Assembly (NCBI GenBank): GCA_027084145.1
Contig: JALWLM010000344.1
Span: 18,448 to 41,780, forward strand
DNA from: Crocinitomicaceae bacterium
GTDB taxonomy: Bacteria; Bacteroidota; Bacteroidia; Flavobacteriales_D; Crocinitomicaceae
DNA length: 23,333 bases
Direction of reading: 5' to 3'
Below, one piece after another: positions 1 through 5,459 of this stretch. Below the pieces are notes generated by a model. It did not search any database. It had not been told where the DNA came from and saw only the letters and a list, made by a program, of their open reading frames with translations. Each line of letters opens with the position of its first letter. Positions within the stretch are counted from its first letter, which is position 1. Both the position numbers and the translations under genes were made by a program.

Positions 1-380
1 GGATCCGGAATATCAGTGAGGAGATCCGCCAGCCATGGGGTCTCGGGAGGTACGGAATCCGTGTCTTTACGGAGTATGATGGCCGGTTCAGTCATGCCCT
101 GCCATAATACAAGACCGGTGATGAGATGGCATGAGGAAAGAACCCATGAGTAGCAGTCCATGGCCGGTGATGCCGGCTGCGCCCGCAGCTGCCATGGTGA
201 TGCATACCTGGCCGGTGGCCGGCCTGTCGCCTGCATGCCCAGAGGCACCGCAAGTCCGAAGTCACACATCACCACCGTGTCCTGCCAGGCGAGCATGTTG
301 CCGGGATGGACGTCCCCGTGTATCCATCCTCTGTCATGCAGAGCCCGGAGAGCACTGAACCGCCCTCCGGCAGGTTCAGC
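1..380 (-). pseudogene. Ser/Thr protein kinase, catalytic-core fragment, truncated at both ends
   Basis: Reading leftward, this frame encodes the middle and C-terminal part of a eukaryotic-like Ser/Thr kinase. It has a catalytic loop HGDVHPGNML, a DFG motif in MCDFGLA, and a degenerate activation segment (ASPWQLR where ASPEQL would be usual) followed by MDCYSW. The frame is open from base 1, so the gene continues outside the window. Its upstream end meets an in-frame TGA at 381-383, with no N-lobe, glycine loop or VAIK lysine. The DNA is clearly GC-richer than everything to its right. I infer that the kinase gene was cut by recombination with the phage near 380-430. An inactive kinase is likely as it stands. 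An assembly chimera would look the same. Confidence 0.7.
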
Positions 381-431
381 TCATTTTCAATCCATTGGTA
401 AGTGCTTATTTTTTCTGGTACCGAAAAAGTA

Positions 432-941
432 TTACTGATCAGATGTAAATGATTCGCCCAATTTCTGAGCATAATCTCTGATTCTTCCGGTAGTAGATCT
501 AACAATTTTTTCTCTTATTTCTGGTTCAATAGTAATTGAATATTTATCCTGAATTTCAAAAACAAACTCATTAAAGGCTTCAATGATTTGTCGGTTAGTG
601 TAAGAACTCCACTCAATCAAAGAAGTTTCTGCAGCCTCAACCGGCACCAGTGACCCAAGCTTTTCATGATAAGCCAGGCGGGTAAGGCCTGATCTTGTTT
701 TTAAATCTTCAATTTTTGCCTGAGTCAGCTCTTCCTGATTATCACCACCACGGCCACCGGCGACTGCAGACAGATGCTCAATATAATCATGCAACCACTG
801 CAAGTATGAATCACCCGCATTGATGACATGTTGTTTTAAACGCTCAGAAATAACAGGTTTAGACTTTCCAACCAAAAGAGCAAATCTTGATACTGTTGCC
901 TGTTCATGTAATGGCTTTAAAGAACTAATCCATTCATTCAT
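432..941 (-). CDS. Phage terminase small subunit-like DNA-packaging protein (Nu1/DUF1441 type)
   Basis: A 169-residue protein with an N-terminal helix-turn-helix (about residues 17-40, VSRFALLVGKSKPVISERL) and a central segment ending in KIEDLKTRSGLTRLAYHEKLGSLVPV. This pattern is usual for Nu1-like terminase small subunits: DNA recognition first, then a region leading to the oligomerisation part. It would bind the packaging site and hand DNA to the large terminase. It is the last phage gene on the left, and the large subunit that should follow is absent: the kinase fragment begins about 50 bases later. No clear Shine-Dalgarno precedes the ATG at 941. Family assignment is from motif memory, not a search. 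Confidence 0.6.
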   Translation of the reverse strand: MNEWISSLKPLHEQATVSRFALLVGKSKPVISERLKQHVINAGDSYLQWLHDYIEHLSAVAGGRGGDNQEELTQAKIEDLKTRSGLTRLAYHEKLGSLVPVEAAETSLIEWSSYTNRQIIEAFNEFVFEIQDKYSITIEPEIREKIVRSTTGRIRDYAQKLGESFTSDQ

Positions 942-975
942 CTATGTGTTAGCCCCTTATACACCTGAACATCTG

Positions 976-1003
976 AAAAAAAACCGGGGTTCGAATTACC
1001 CGT
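976..1003 (-). terminator. Probable intrinsic terminator between virion and terminase genes
   Basis: On the minus strand an imperfect GC stem (ACGGG paired with CCCGGT, with one bulge) is followed by eight U (A run at 976-983). It lies between the gene ending at 1039 and the start of the small terminase at 941. It is presumably read through by antiterminated late transcription. Confidence 0.45.
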
Positions 1004-1038
1004 AGGGAGAGACATGTTAGTAAGTACCTTAAAAAGAA

Positions 1039-1740
1039 TTATCTTGCTGTTCTCAGGGCGTACTTCAATGCTTTTCTGAACTCAGGTCTGATGTTCTTGT
1101 TAGCAATAAACTGTGACGCATAAAAGAAATCAAAATAACCTTTCTCATATTTCGGTTCTTTAACAAACATCAGGAAAGGCTTAACCTTTTTTCCTGCCGG
1201 GCTTCGCTGCCATATACCACGCATTAAATGCCGTGTCCGGCCCCTCTCGTTTGAAACAAAAAATATTTTTTTGCTGTTGTCTGTTGTGTTTGCGTACTTA
1301 TCCTGTTGGGCACTAAGATTAGAAAGCATCTTTTGTATCTGCCCTCTGGTCATATTGCCGTATCGATTTAATCGAACACCTGCTCCAGGAACAACATACA
1401 TCCCTTTTGGTAATAGACCGGCATTACTTAAAAGATATTCTGTACGTTTCCTGTAACGCAGTCCACCATAAATCTGTGCCTTTAGATAATACCGTGACGG
1501 ATTATCTTTTATTTTTACTTCTGCCGCTGGAATTGCATCCGTCTTCTTAGCCGCTTTGACATAAAAAGCATTTATCGTAAACGGAGTAGGCCTGTCAAAT
1601 GAATCACGCATTTCATCTTTTAAACCAGATACCACCAGTCTTGCAGTCTTTGTTGCAGCAAGAGCTGATGCAAACTTAGTTTGTTTCTGAATTGACTTGA
1701 GATGTTTTTCTAATGCATCTGTGTTAACAGAAACCTTCAT
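1039..1740 (-). CDS. Minor virion/tail-associated phage protein, gp10-like
   Basis: A 233-residue protein beginning MKVSVNTDALEKHLKSIQ, with a segment DSFDRPTPFTINAFYVKAA that I associate with a family of phage neck or tail-completion proteins (HK97 gp10-like and relatives). It lacks a signal peptide or membrane segment and is Lys/Arg-rich, especially at the C-terminus. Its ATG overlaps the stop of the holin gene in an ATGA junction (1737-1740), so the two are translationally coupled in the late operon. The exact role is inferred from family resemblance and position. A structure prediction would tell whether it is a head-tail joining protein. Confidence 0.5.
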   Translation of the reverse strand: MKVSVNTDALEKHLKSIQKQTKFASALAATKTARLVVSGLKDEMRDSFDRPTPFTINAFYVKAAKKTDAIPAAEVKIKDNPSRYYLKAQIYGGLRYRKRTEYLLSNAGLLPKGMYVVPGAGVRLNRYGNMTRGQIQKMLSNLSAQQDKYANTTDNSKKIFFVSNERGRTRHLMRGIWQRSPAGKKVKPFLMFVKEPKYEKGYFDFFYASQFIANKNIRPEFRKALKYALRTAR

Positions 1741-2015
1741 TTCCTTACCAACCTCTGGAATAACATTTCAAGTGATGTTGGTCCTAGTGCGATAATGGCC
1801 AGGCCTATGCCGGCGATAGCACGGTTGTCTGCATCTGGATAGAAAAGAATTATTGTGTAAGCAGCAAGGCCTGACAGGCCATTTAATATACTTCTTCCTA
1901 CGAACTGACTAAACGTCATTGTTTCTGAGCATGATAACCATCTTGCCAAAACCCCCATTATTCCAGCAATAATAATGGCAAGTACGGTTTGATAATGGGA
2001 TAAGGTTTCTTTCAC
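1737..2015 (-). CDS. Phage holin (LydA/holin-3 like)
   Basis: A 92-residue membrane protein with three hydrophobic segments (about residues 9-26, 44-62 and 65-81) and a basic tail (FQRLVRK). The pattern ARWLSCSETMTFSQFVGRSI, then a GLSGLAAYTII helix and an AIAGIGLAIIALG helix, matches the phage holin family that forms inner-membrane lesions at lysis. It starts at GTG, overlapping the TGA of the preceding 27-residue peptide (GTGA). It is followed by an ATGA overlap with the virion gene. No endolysin gene is recognisable in the window, so the muralytic partner is unknown or lies elsewhere. Confidence 0.65.
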   Translation of the reverse strand: MKETLSHYQTVLAIIIAGIMGVLARWLSCSETMTFSQFVGRSILNGLSGLAAYTIILFYPDADNRAIAGIGLAIIALGPTSLEMLFQRLVRK

Positions 2016-2095
2016 TGAATTAAAAAATAAATAGTTATTGCCATTATCAAAGCGCTGATAGTTTCTGCAATTAATCTTCTGGTTTTTATATTCAT
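2012..2095 (-). CDS. 27-residue single-span membrane peptide upstream of the holin
   Basis: A small open frame of 27 codons encoding MNIKTRRLIAETIS followed by a hydrophobic helix (ALIMAITIYFLIQ). Its ATG overlaps the stop of the DUF1353 gene as ATGA (2092-2095). Its stop overlaps the GTG start of the holin as GTGA (2012-2015). Being linked on both sides by stop-start overlaps in a chain of late genes is the main evidence that it is real. A basic N-terminus plus one membrane helix fits a holin regulator or antiholin-like peptide, but that role is only inferred from position. Confidence 0.5.
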   Translation of the reverse strand: MNIKTRRLIAETISALIMAITIYFLIQ

Positions 2096-2514
2096 ATGAC
2101 GTTTGAATAATATTCTTTAGCCTGCATCAGTTTTGCACGCTGCAGAACTTTAAGCCTGTCCTGCCTTGGGTCAGGCTTATGCAACACTTTAAACATTCTA
2201 ACAAAATAATATATAACATTGCGCTTAGTGTAATTAACGCCCGATTTAAACATAACTTCATTAAAAATATCAGCCGCCTCCTTCCACGGCACATTGCCAG
2301 AAGCACAAAGCCAGTCATGCACCAATGCTCCAGTACGATGCTTGCCGGTAGCTGGTGGAAACAGAACCCAAATTGGACGCGGAACAGATGCAAAATCAAA
2401 TATAAACCCAGCCGGAACAAATACCGTACGTCCATCGTTACAAGCATAGACATAGCTTTCCATCAGTTGCCAGTCCTTACCGTTGAGTAATGGTTTTACT
2501 ATTGGCTGTTTCAT
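2092..2514 (-). CDS. DUF1353-family phage protein
   Basis: A 140-residue protein containing the family hallmark PAGFIFDFASVPRPIW, followed by LVHDWLCASGNVPWKEAADIFNEVM. DUF1353 proteins are common in phage late regions. The conserved Asp/His residues of VPAGFIFDFASVP and ALVHDWL suggest a metal-binding or hydrolase-like fold, but the biochemical role is not established. The start ATG overlaps the stop of the upstream gene (2511-2514), and the end overlaps the small peptide gene, so translation of the cluster is coupled. Confidence 0.8.
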   Translation of the reverse strand: MKQPIVKPLLNGKDWQLMESYVYACNDGRTVFVPAGFIFDFASVPRPIWVLFPPATGKHRTGALVHDWLCASGNVPWKEAADIFNEVMFKSGVNYTKRNVIYYFVRMFKVLHKPDPRQDRLKVLQRAKLMQAKEYYSNVI

Positions 2515-2765
2515 ATTTGATGCACTTTACGCTTTCCGTTTCGCTCCATAATTACTGTGTGATAACCCAGTTCTTTTAATTTGTCTTTTATTTTAATTAT
2601 TGTTTTTAAGCCTATTTTTCCATGCGCTTTACATAGAAATATTTCACCGTCATTTAAAACAACGCCGGTTATTATTGCCTCGTAATGATCACGGCTGTCG
2701 TAGTTTTTTCCTTCCGGATAAACCCGTATGCTGATCTCATCAATGTGAATGTGAATATTTGTCAT
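2511..2765 (-). CDS. Small phage late protein of unknown function
   Basis: An 84-residue soluble protein that I do not recognise. It begins MTNIHIHIDEISIRVYPEG and has alternating beta-like segments and a basic end (MERNGKRKVHQI). It is the first gene of the late operon. Its ATG comes directly after the U-run of an intrinsic terminator (2766-2788), leaving no room for a normal Shine-Dalgarno. Its translation should therefore depend on transcripts that pass through that hairpin, and it may be leader-regulated. An ATGA overlap links it to the DUF1353 gene. Confidence 0.55.
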   Translation of the reverse strand: MTNIHIHIDEISIRVYPEGKNYDSRDHYEAIITGVVLNDGEIFLCKAHGKIGLKTIIKIKDKLKELGYHTVIMERNGKRKVHQI

Positions 2766-2788
2766 AAAAAAGCCCGGTAGATCCGGGC
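2766..2788 (-). terminator. Intrinsic terminator directly abutting the first late gene
   Basis: On the minus strand the perfect 6-bp stem GCCCGG/CCGGGC with loop ATCTA is followed by TTTTT and then immediately the ATG at 2765. It is the second terminator downstream of the candidate late promoter. Position suggests a Q-dependent read-through point, and the hairpin would also occlude the ribosome-binding region. Confidence 0.75.
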
Positions 2789-2881
2789 AATGAGAGTAAA
2801 TTTTAATTTTGTTTATTTATAGCGCTTTTAATCTACATGACCGCATTCCTATTTTGTTATTTACAGAAAAATATTAGGCAC

Positions 2882-2913
2882 AAAAAAAGCCGGTTGAGTT
2901 TCCCCAATCGGCT
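2882..2913 (-). terminator. Intrinsic terminator just downstream of the late promoter
   Basis: A 9-bp stem (2888-2896 with 2905-2913, one G-U type pair) with an 8-base loop is followed on the minus strand by seven U (2882-2888). Four T on the other side give it weaker activity on the plus strand. It lies about 20-45 nt after the predicted late start site, matching the lambda tR' arrangement controlled by Q. Confidence 0.8.
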
Positions 2914-2935
2914 TTTGTGTCAATGTACGATAAAT

Positions 2936-2965
2936 ATACTACTTTTTGGCTTAGCCAGTTGTCAA
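2936..2965 (-). promoter_or_regulatory. Candidate Q-controlled late promoter (pR'-like)
   Basis: The minus strand has a perfect -35 TTGACA (2960-2965), an 18-bp spacer and a -10 TAGTAT (2936-2941), lying between the stop of the Q-like gene and two tandem terminators. Predicted initiation is near 2929. The order Q gene, promoter, early terminators, late genes is the lambdoid late-control layout. No operator copies are visible here, so it is probably constitutive and regulated by antitermination. Confidence 0.65.
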
Positions 2966-2988
2966 CTTTTTTTTGAATTTTTTTTAAA

Positions 2989-3405
2989 TCATGTGAGTTT
3001 TGCTTCCAGCCAGGCCATGCCAATGTTGTAATATTTGTCGAAAGTCGGTCTGCTGATGTGATTATATTCAGCCGCCTGGCGTGTTGTCATACGCAGAAAA
3101 TAACAGGCCATCAGTGCCTGATATATTTCTGCCCATTTCTGCTTTAGCTCTGTCAAAAGCTGCTCAACCTCTTCCGCTTCAGGATTATATTTTTCAGAGT
3201 GACCAGTGCCGGTACCGGGTATTTTTTGCTCTGCTGAGCTGGTTGGATAGCCAAGTTGTTTTAACACAGATTGCTCATGCAGCCAGTCAGCCCATTGTTT
3301 CAATCGCTTGTCTGCCAGTTCGTATTCAATACACATGTAATTTATCCCCTTGATTGCCATTGCCTGCAGTAGCCATGTTTGTTTTTCTGGTGGTTTAGTT
3401 TGCAT
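2989..3405 (-). CDS. Phage antitermination protein Q-like
   Basis: A 138-residue protein with a C-terminal sigma-region-4-like helix-turn-helix (YQALMACYFLRMTTRQAAEY followed by NHISRPTFDKYYNIGMAWLE, about residues 92-135). This is the usual form of short phage Q antiterminators. Such proteins load onto RNA polymerase paused at the late promoter and let it pass terminators. The gene lies right before a consensus promoter and two intrinsic terminators on the same strand, which is strong contextual support. It overlaps the upstream zinc-protein gene by 64 bases. The residues before the HTH are not recognisable. Confidence 0.65.
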   Translation of the reverse strand: MQTKPPEKQTWLLQAMAIKGINYMCIEYELADKRLKQWADWLHEQSVLKQLGYPTSSAEQKIPGTGTGHSEKYNPEAEEVEQLLTELKQKWAEIYQALMACYFLRMTTRQAAEYNHISRPTFDKYYNIGMAWLEAKLT

Positions 3406-3524
3406 TGATACTCATCCCATGCCAGGTATTCTCCCCTATGACCGCAGGACGAACAGCCTGCCTGTTTTCTGATTTTTTTACACTCCAGCCAGTAAACCGC
3501 ATCAAATGTCGGATCACGATGCAT
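3342..3524 (-). CDS. Small cysteine-rich putative zinc-binding phage protein
   Basis: A 60-residue protein with CSSCGHRGEYLAWDEYQC, then a His and a further Cys (HGYCRQW), giving a likely zinc-finger knuckle. It starts 11 bases inside the P-like gene and ends inside the Q-like gene. This tight packing is typical of nin-type small genes between lambda P and Q. No specific function can be assigned. Confidence 0.55.
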   Translation of the reverse strand: MHRDPTFDAVYWLECKKIRKQAGCSSCGHRGEYLAWDEYQCKLNHQKNKHGYCRQWQSRG

Positions 3525-3930
3525 TGAGCATGTCCTGTATTTTTTTTATAGCACTTTCCCGTATGGGTTGTGTTTTATTTCTCAATTCCTTCACCTCCTC
3601 TGGCGTCATGAGTTTTGGCAAGGCCCTGTATTTACGCTCATGAGCCACGGCTCTGTCCCTGTCTGATTTAACCAGTTTTATGACCTCAAAGACATTCGGG
3701 ATAAAAACAGGATTACTCAGATTGCCAAGATTATTACCAATAAAAACCAGATCATTAAATCCTATTCCGTTTTTTTGCAATTCATGACGCCAGGCGTTTT
3801 GAACCTCAGGAACATCCATTTTTTCAACGAACCCATGGTGCTGGTAGTGCGTTCTCAGAATTGCCCAAAGTCTCAGAAATGCCTGCTCCCATCGCCTGTC
3901 GCTCCTCAAGTTCGATTTGTTGTATTTCAT
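3514..3930 (-). CDS. Phage replication protein P-like (probable DnaB helicase loader)
   Basis: The region RSDRRWEQAFLRLWAILRTH, then EVQNAWRHELQKNGIGFNDL, then an Asn/Pro-rich SNPVFIPNVFEVIKLV resembles the middle part of phage P-type proteins, which deliver the host DnaB helicase to the initiator at the origin. The C-terminus is helical and basic. It directly follows and overlaps the O-like gene by at least 107 bases. The start is uncertain: the frame is open up to 4062, with possible ATGs at 3966 (CAGG upstream) and 3930. I took the shorter form because the recognisable domain begins just after it. Similarity is by pattern, not by search. Confidence 0.55.
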   Translation of the reverse strand: MKYNKSNLRSDRRWEQAFLRLWAILRTHYQHHGFVEKMDVPEVQNAWRHELQKNGIGFNDLVFIGNNLGNLSNPVFIPNVFEVIKLVKSDRDRAVAHERKYRALPKLMTPEEVKELRNKTQPIRESAIKKIQDMLNAS

Positions 3931-4678
3931 GTTCGAGTCGTTCGATTTCTGCGAATGTTTCTGCATTGGCCTGCTGAAGTGCCTGTCCGCTGCGTTTTGA
4001 AAATCTACCGGTTCCATTGCCATTGCCCTCATTTCGATTTCTTTGCAGGGTGAGTTGATCAAATTTTTCTCTGAGTTTTTCTGGACTCAAAATATTGGCC
4101 TGCCAAAAGTCATCGTTATTCGCCCATAAAAACAGATCCTGAATTTCACGATGTGTTTTTTTATCGCGTTCCCGAATGAGACGGATCGTGTTGGCCCATT
4201 TTTTAAAATTTGGCTGTCGATGATTGGGATTGATGGTCTGAATTTTTTTGAACATGAACCTGGCAAGTTTTTCATCATCGTCAGAGAAATTTAATTTCTC
4301 TGACGTTATAGACTTAGAGGTTATACTTACAGGTTCATTGGTGTGACATTCTGTCACCCCTAAAGTGTCGTCAATGTCACACCTGCTGTGACATTTTGTC
4401 ACCCCTAAATGCCCCATATTTAACCTGTAAGAATTTCTTATTTGTTTGCCTTCGCGGTAGTTTTTCTGGATCACAATTAGTCCCAGTTCAACCAGTTTTT
4501 TTATATTTCTGATCACTGTTCTTCGGCTGCATTCACAATGTTTTGCTATCGTGTCATGCCTTGGAAAACACTGTCCAGTTTCGTCATTGGTATTGTCAGC
4601 CAGTTTCAATAAAATCATTTTTGCAGTGGGCGAACCGACCTGTTGTTCCCATGCCCAAATTTGTGCTTTTAAACTCAT
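3824..4678 (-). CDS. Phage replication initiator O-like with N-terminal helix-turn-helix
   Basis: A 284-residue protein from MSLKAQIWAWEQQVGSPTAK. Residues about 5-80 form a replication-type winged HTH (LADNTNDETGQCFPRHDTIA then KHCECSRRTVIRNIKKLVEL). A linker with two near-identical peptides LGVTKCH and LGVTECH is followed by a helical domain and a glutamine/glutamate-rich coiled C-terminus. The peptide repeats mirror DNA repeats inside the gene (the origin, 4280-4409), as in lambda O. It would bind these iterons and recruit the P-like protein encoded next. I chose ATG 4678 over the longer frame to 4759 because the domain starts there and GGAAAG lies upstream. Confidence 0.7.
   Translation of the reverse strand: MSLKAQIWAWEQQVGSPTAKMILLKLADNTNDETGQCFPRHDTIAKHCECSRRTVIRNIKKLVELGLIVIQKNYREGKQIRNSYRLNMGHLGVTKCHSRCDIDDTLGVTECHTNEPVSITSKSITSEKLNFSDDDEKLARFMFKKIQTINPNHRQPNFKKWANTIRLIRERDKKTHREIQDLFLWANNDDFWQANILSPEKLREKFDQLTLQRNRNEGNGNGTGRFSKRSGQALQQANAETFAEIERLEHEIQQIELEERQAMGAGISETLGNSENALPAPWVR
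4280..4409. other. Candidate phage replication origin inside the O-like gene
   Basis: Two 22-bp direct repeats at 4343-4364 and 4388-4409 differ at one base. Each begins with the palindrome GTGACA-N3-TGTCAC and ends CCCCTAAA. A degenerate copy or half-site (TGTCAC) lies between them at 4366-4380. Beside the repeats is an AT-rich stretch (4305-4342), then a perfect inverted repeat with 12-bp arms, GTCAGAGAAATT and its complement, around one base (4280-4304). Iterons, AT-rich region and palindrome in this order along the coding strand of the initiator gene reproduce the lambda ori plan. Confidence 0.7.
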
Positions 4679-4845
4679 TTTCACTTTCCACCAGGCAAAA
4701 GAAACCCCTTGCCATATTTCAGCAATTTTAAAATTACCGGCAGAACAAAATTCACCCACCGGTAATAGTAATATCTCTATGTTTTCTGATTGTCATTTCT
4801 AATTAAGAACAGCTAAGTGTCTGGAACAGGAACGGCATAATTGTG

Positions 4846-4874
4846 TTGACTTTTTAATTTATTGTATATACAAT
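4846..4874 (+). promoter_or_regulatory. brnTA promoter with overlapping palindromic operator
   Basis: The -35 is TTGACT (4846-4851), then a 17-bp spacer and -10 TACAAT (4869-4874). The perfect 14-bp palindrome ATTGTATATACAAT (4861-4874) covers the -10, a likely BrnA or BrnTA autoregulatory site. The brnT ATG at 4882 lies at the expected start point, so the mRNA is leaderless or nearly so. Confidence 0.75.
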
Positions 4875-4881
4875 AAAAACC

Positions 4882-5151
4882 ATGAAAATTGAATACGACC
4901 AGAACAAATGCAACAAAAACATTAAAGAACGCGGTTTGTCGTTTGAACTGGCTATTGATTTTGATATTGAAACCGCTGATATAAAAATAGATTACAGACA
5001 GATAAAGAATGAGCTGCGTTTTAATGCCGTAGGATTTATAAACGACAGGATTTACCATATCACCTACACACTCCGTTATGATGCGGTAAGAATTATCAGT
5101 CTTAGAAAGGCGAACAACAGAGAGATAAAACGCTATGCAGCAATACATTAA
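4882..5151 (+). CDS. brnT: BrnT-family type II toxin
   Basis: An 89-residue protein with the BrnT pattern: an N-terminal DQNKCNKNIKERGLSFELAI strand-helix, a central RFNAVGFINDRIYHITYTLR sheet, and the C-terminal hallmark VRIISLRKANNREIKRY. BrnT toxins have an RNase-like (RelE-type) fold and inhibit translation. BrnA neutralises the toxin and represses the operon. The gene overlaps brnA by 17 bases. It has no Shine-Dalgarno, and its ATG coincides with the predicted transcription start. It stands on the plus strand inside the leftward lytic arm, between the replication genes and the ParB fusion, and so behaves as an independently expressed cargo or maintenance module. Confidence 0.88.
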   Translation: MKIEYDQNKCNKNIKERGLSFELAIDFDIETADIKIDYRQIKNELRFNAVGFINDRIYHITYTLRYDAVRIISLRKANNREIKRYAAIH

Positions 5152-5458
5152 AACGAAAAGCGGAAGAAAAATACCGCTAAACACGGACGAAGAAGACGCC
5201 ATCATCACCCAACAGGCCATTGAAGACGGCACCAACTGGACAGATGAAGAGCTTAAACAATTTAAGCCGGTTTCTGAAGTGCCTGAAATGCAGGCTTTTT
5301 TAAAGGCCAACAGAGGCAGGCCAAAAGCTGATAAAACCAAAAAGGCCATCAGTATCCGCCTGTCTGACGAGGTGCTTGAGTATTTTCGTGCCACCGGCAA
5401 AGGCTGGCAGACCCGTCTTAACGAGGTGCTTGAGCTGTACGTTAAATCACACCGGTAA
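5135..5458 (+). CDS. brnA: BrnA-family antitoxin
   Basis: A 107-residue antitoxin. The N-terminal part (MQQYIKTKSGRKIPLNTDEE) carries the acidic segment and NWTDEELKQFKPVSE. The C-terminal DNA-binding ribbon-helix-helix is introduced by NRGRPKADKTKKAISIRLSD and completed by VLEYFRATGKGWQTRLNEVL, the diagnostic BrnA signature. It would bind BrnT and the palindrome over the promoter at 4861-4874. The stop codon lies two bases from the convergent end of the ParB fusion gene, so leftward lytic transcription runs antisense through both toxin and antitoxin. Confidence 0.88.
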   Translation: MQQYIKTKSGRKIPLNTDEEDAIITQQAIEDGTNWTDEELKQFKPVSEVPEMQAFLKANRGRPKADKTKKAISIRLSDEVLEYFRATGKGWQTRLNEVLELYVKSHR

Positions 5459-5459
5459 G

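Noticed and set aside
131..438. Two plus-strand frames of 75 and 92 residues in the kinase region
   Set aside because: They are antisense to the recognisable kinase fragment and have Pro/Ala/Cys-rich, non-protein-like composition.
269..505. 78-residue open frame across the left junction
   Set aside because: It runs from phage DNA into the kinase region in a frame different from the kinase motifs, so it is a chance frame across the junction.
983..1003. tRNA-like T-loop (GGGGTTCGAATTACCC)
   Set aside because: The flanking five-base stems do not pair properly, and no anticodon or D arm can be placed. The sequence is better explained as an imperfect terminator stem on the minus strand.
2179..2490. 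103-residue plus-strand and 108-residue minus-strand frames in the DUF1353 region
   Set aside because: Both overlap the DUF1353 gene, whose family motif and stop-start overlaps make it the real one.
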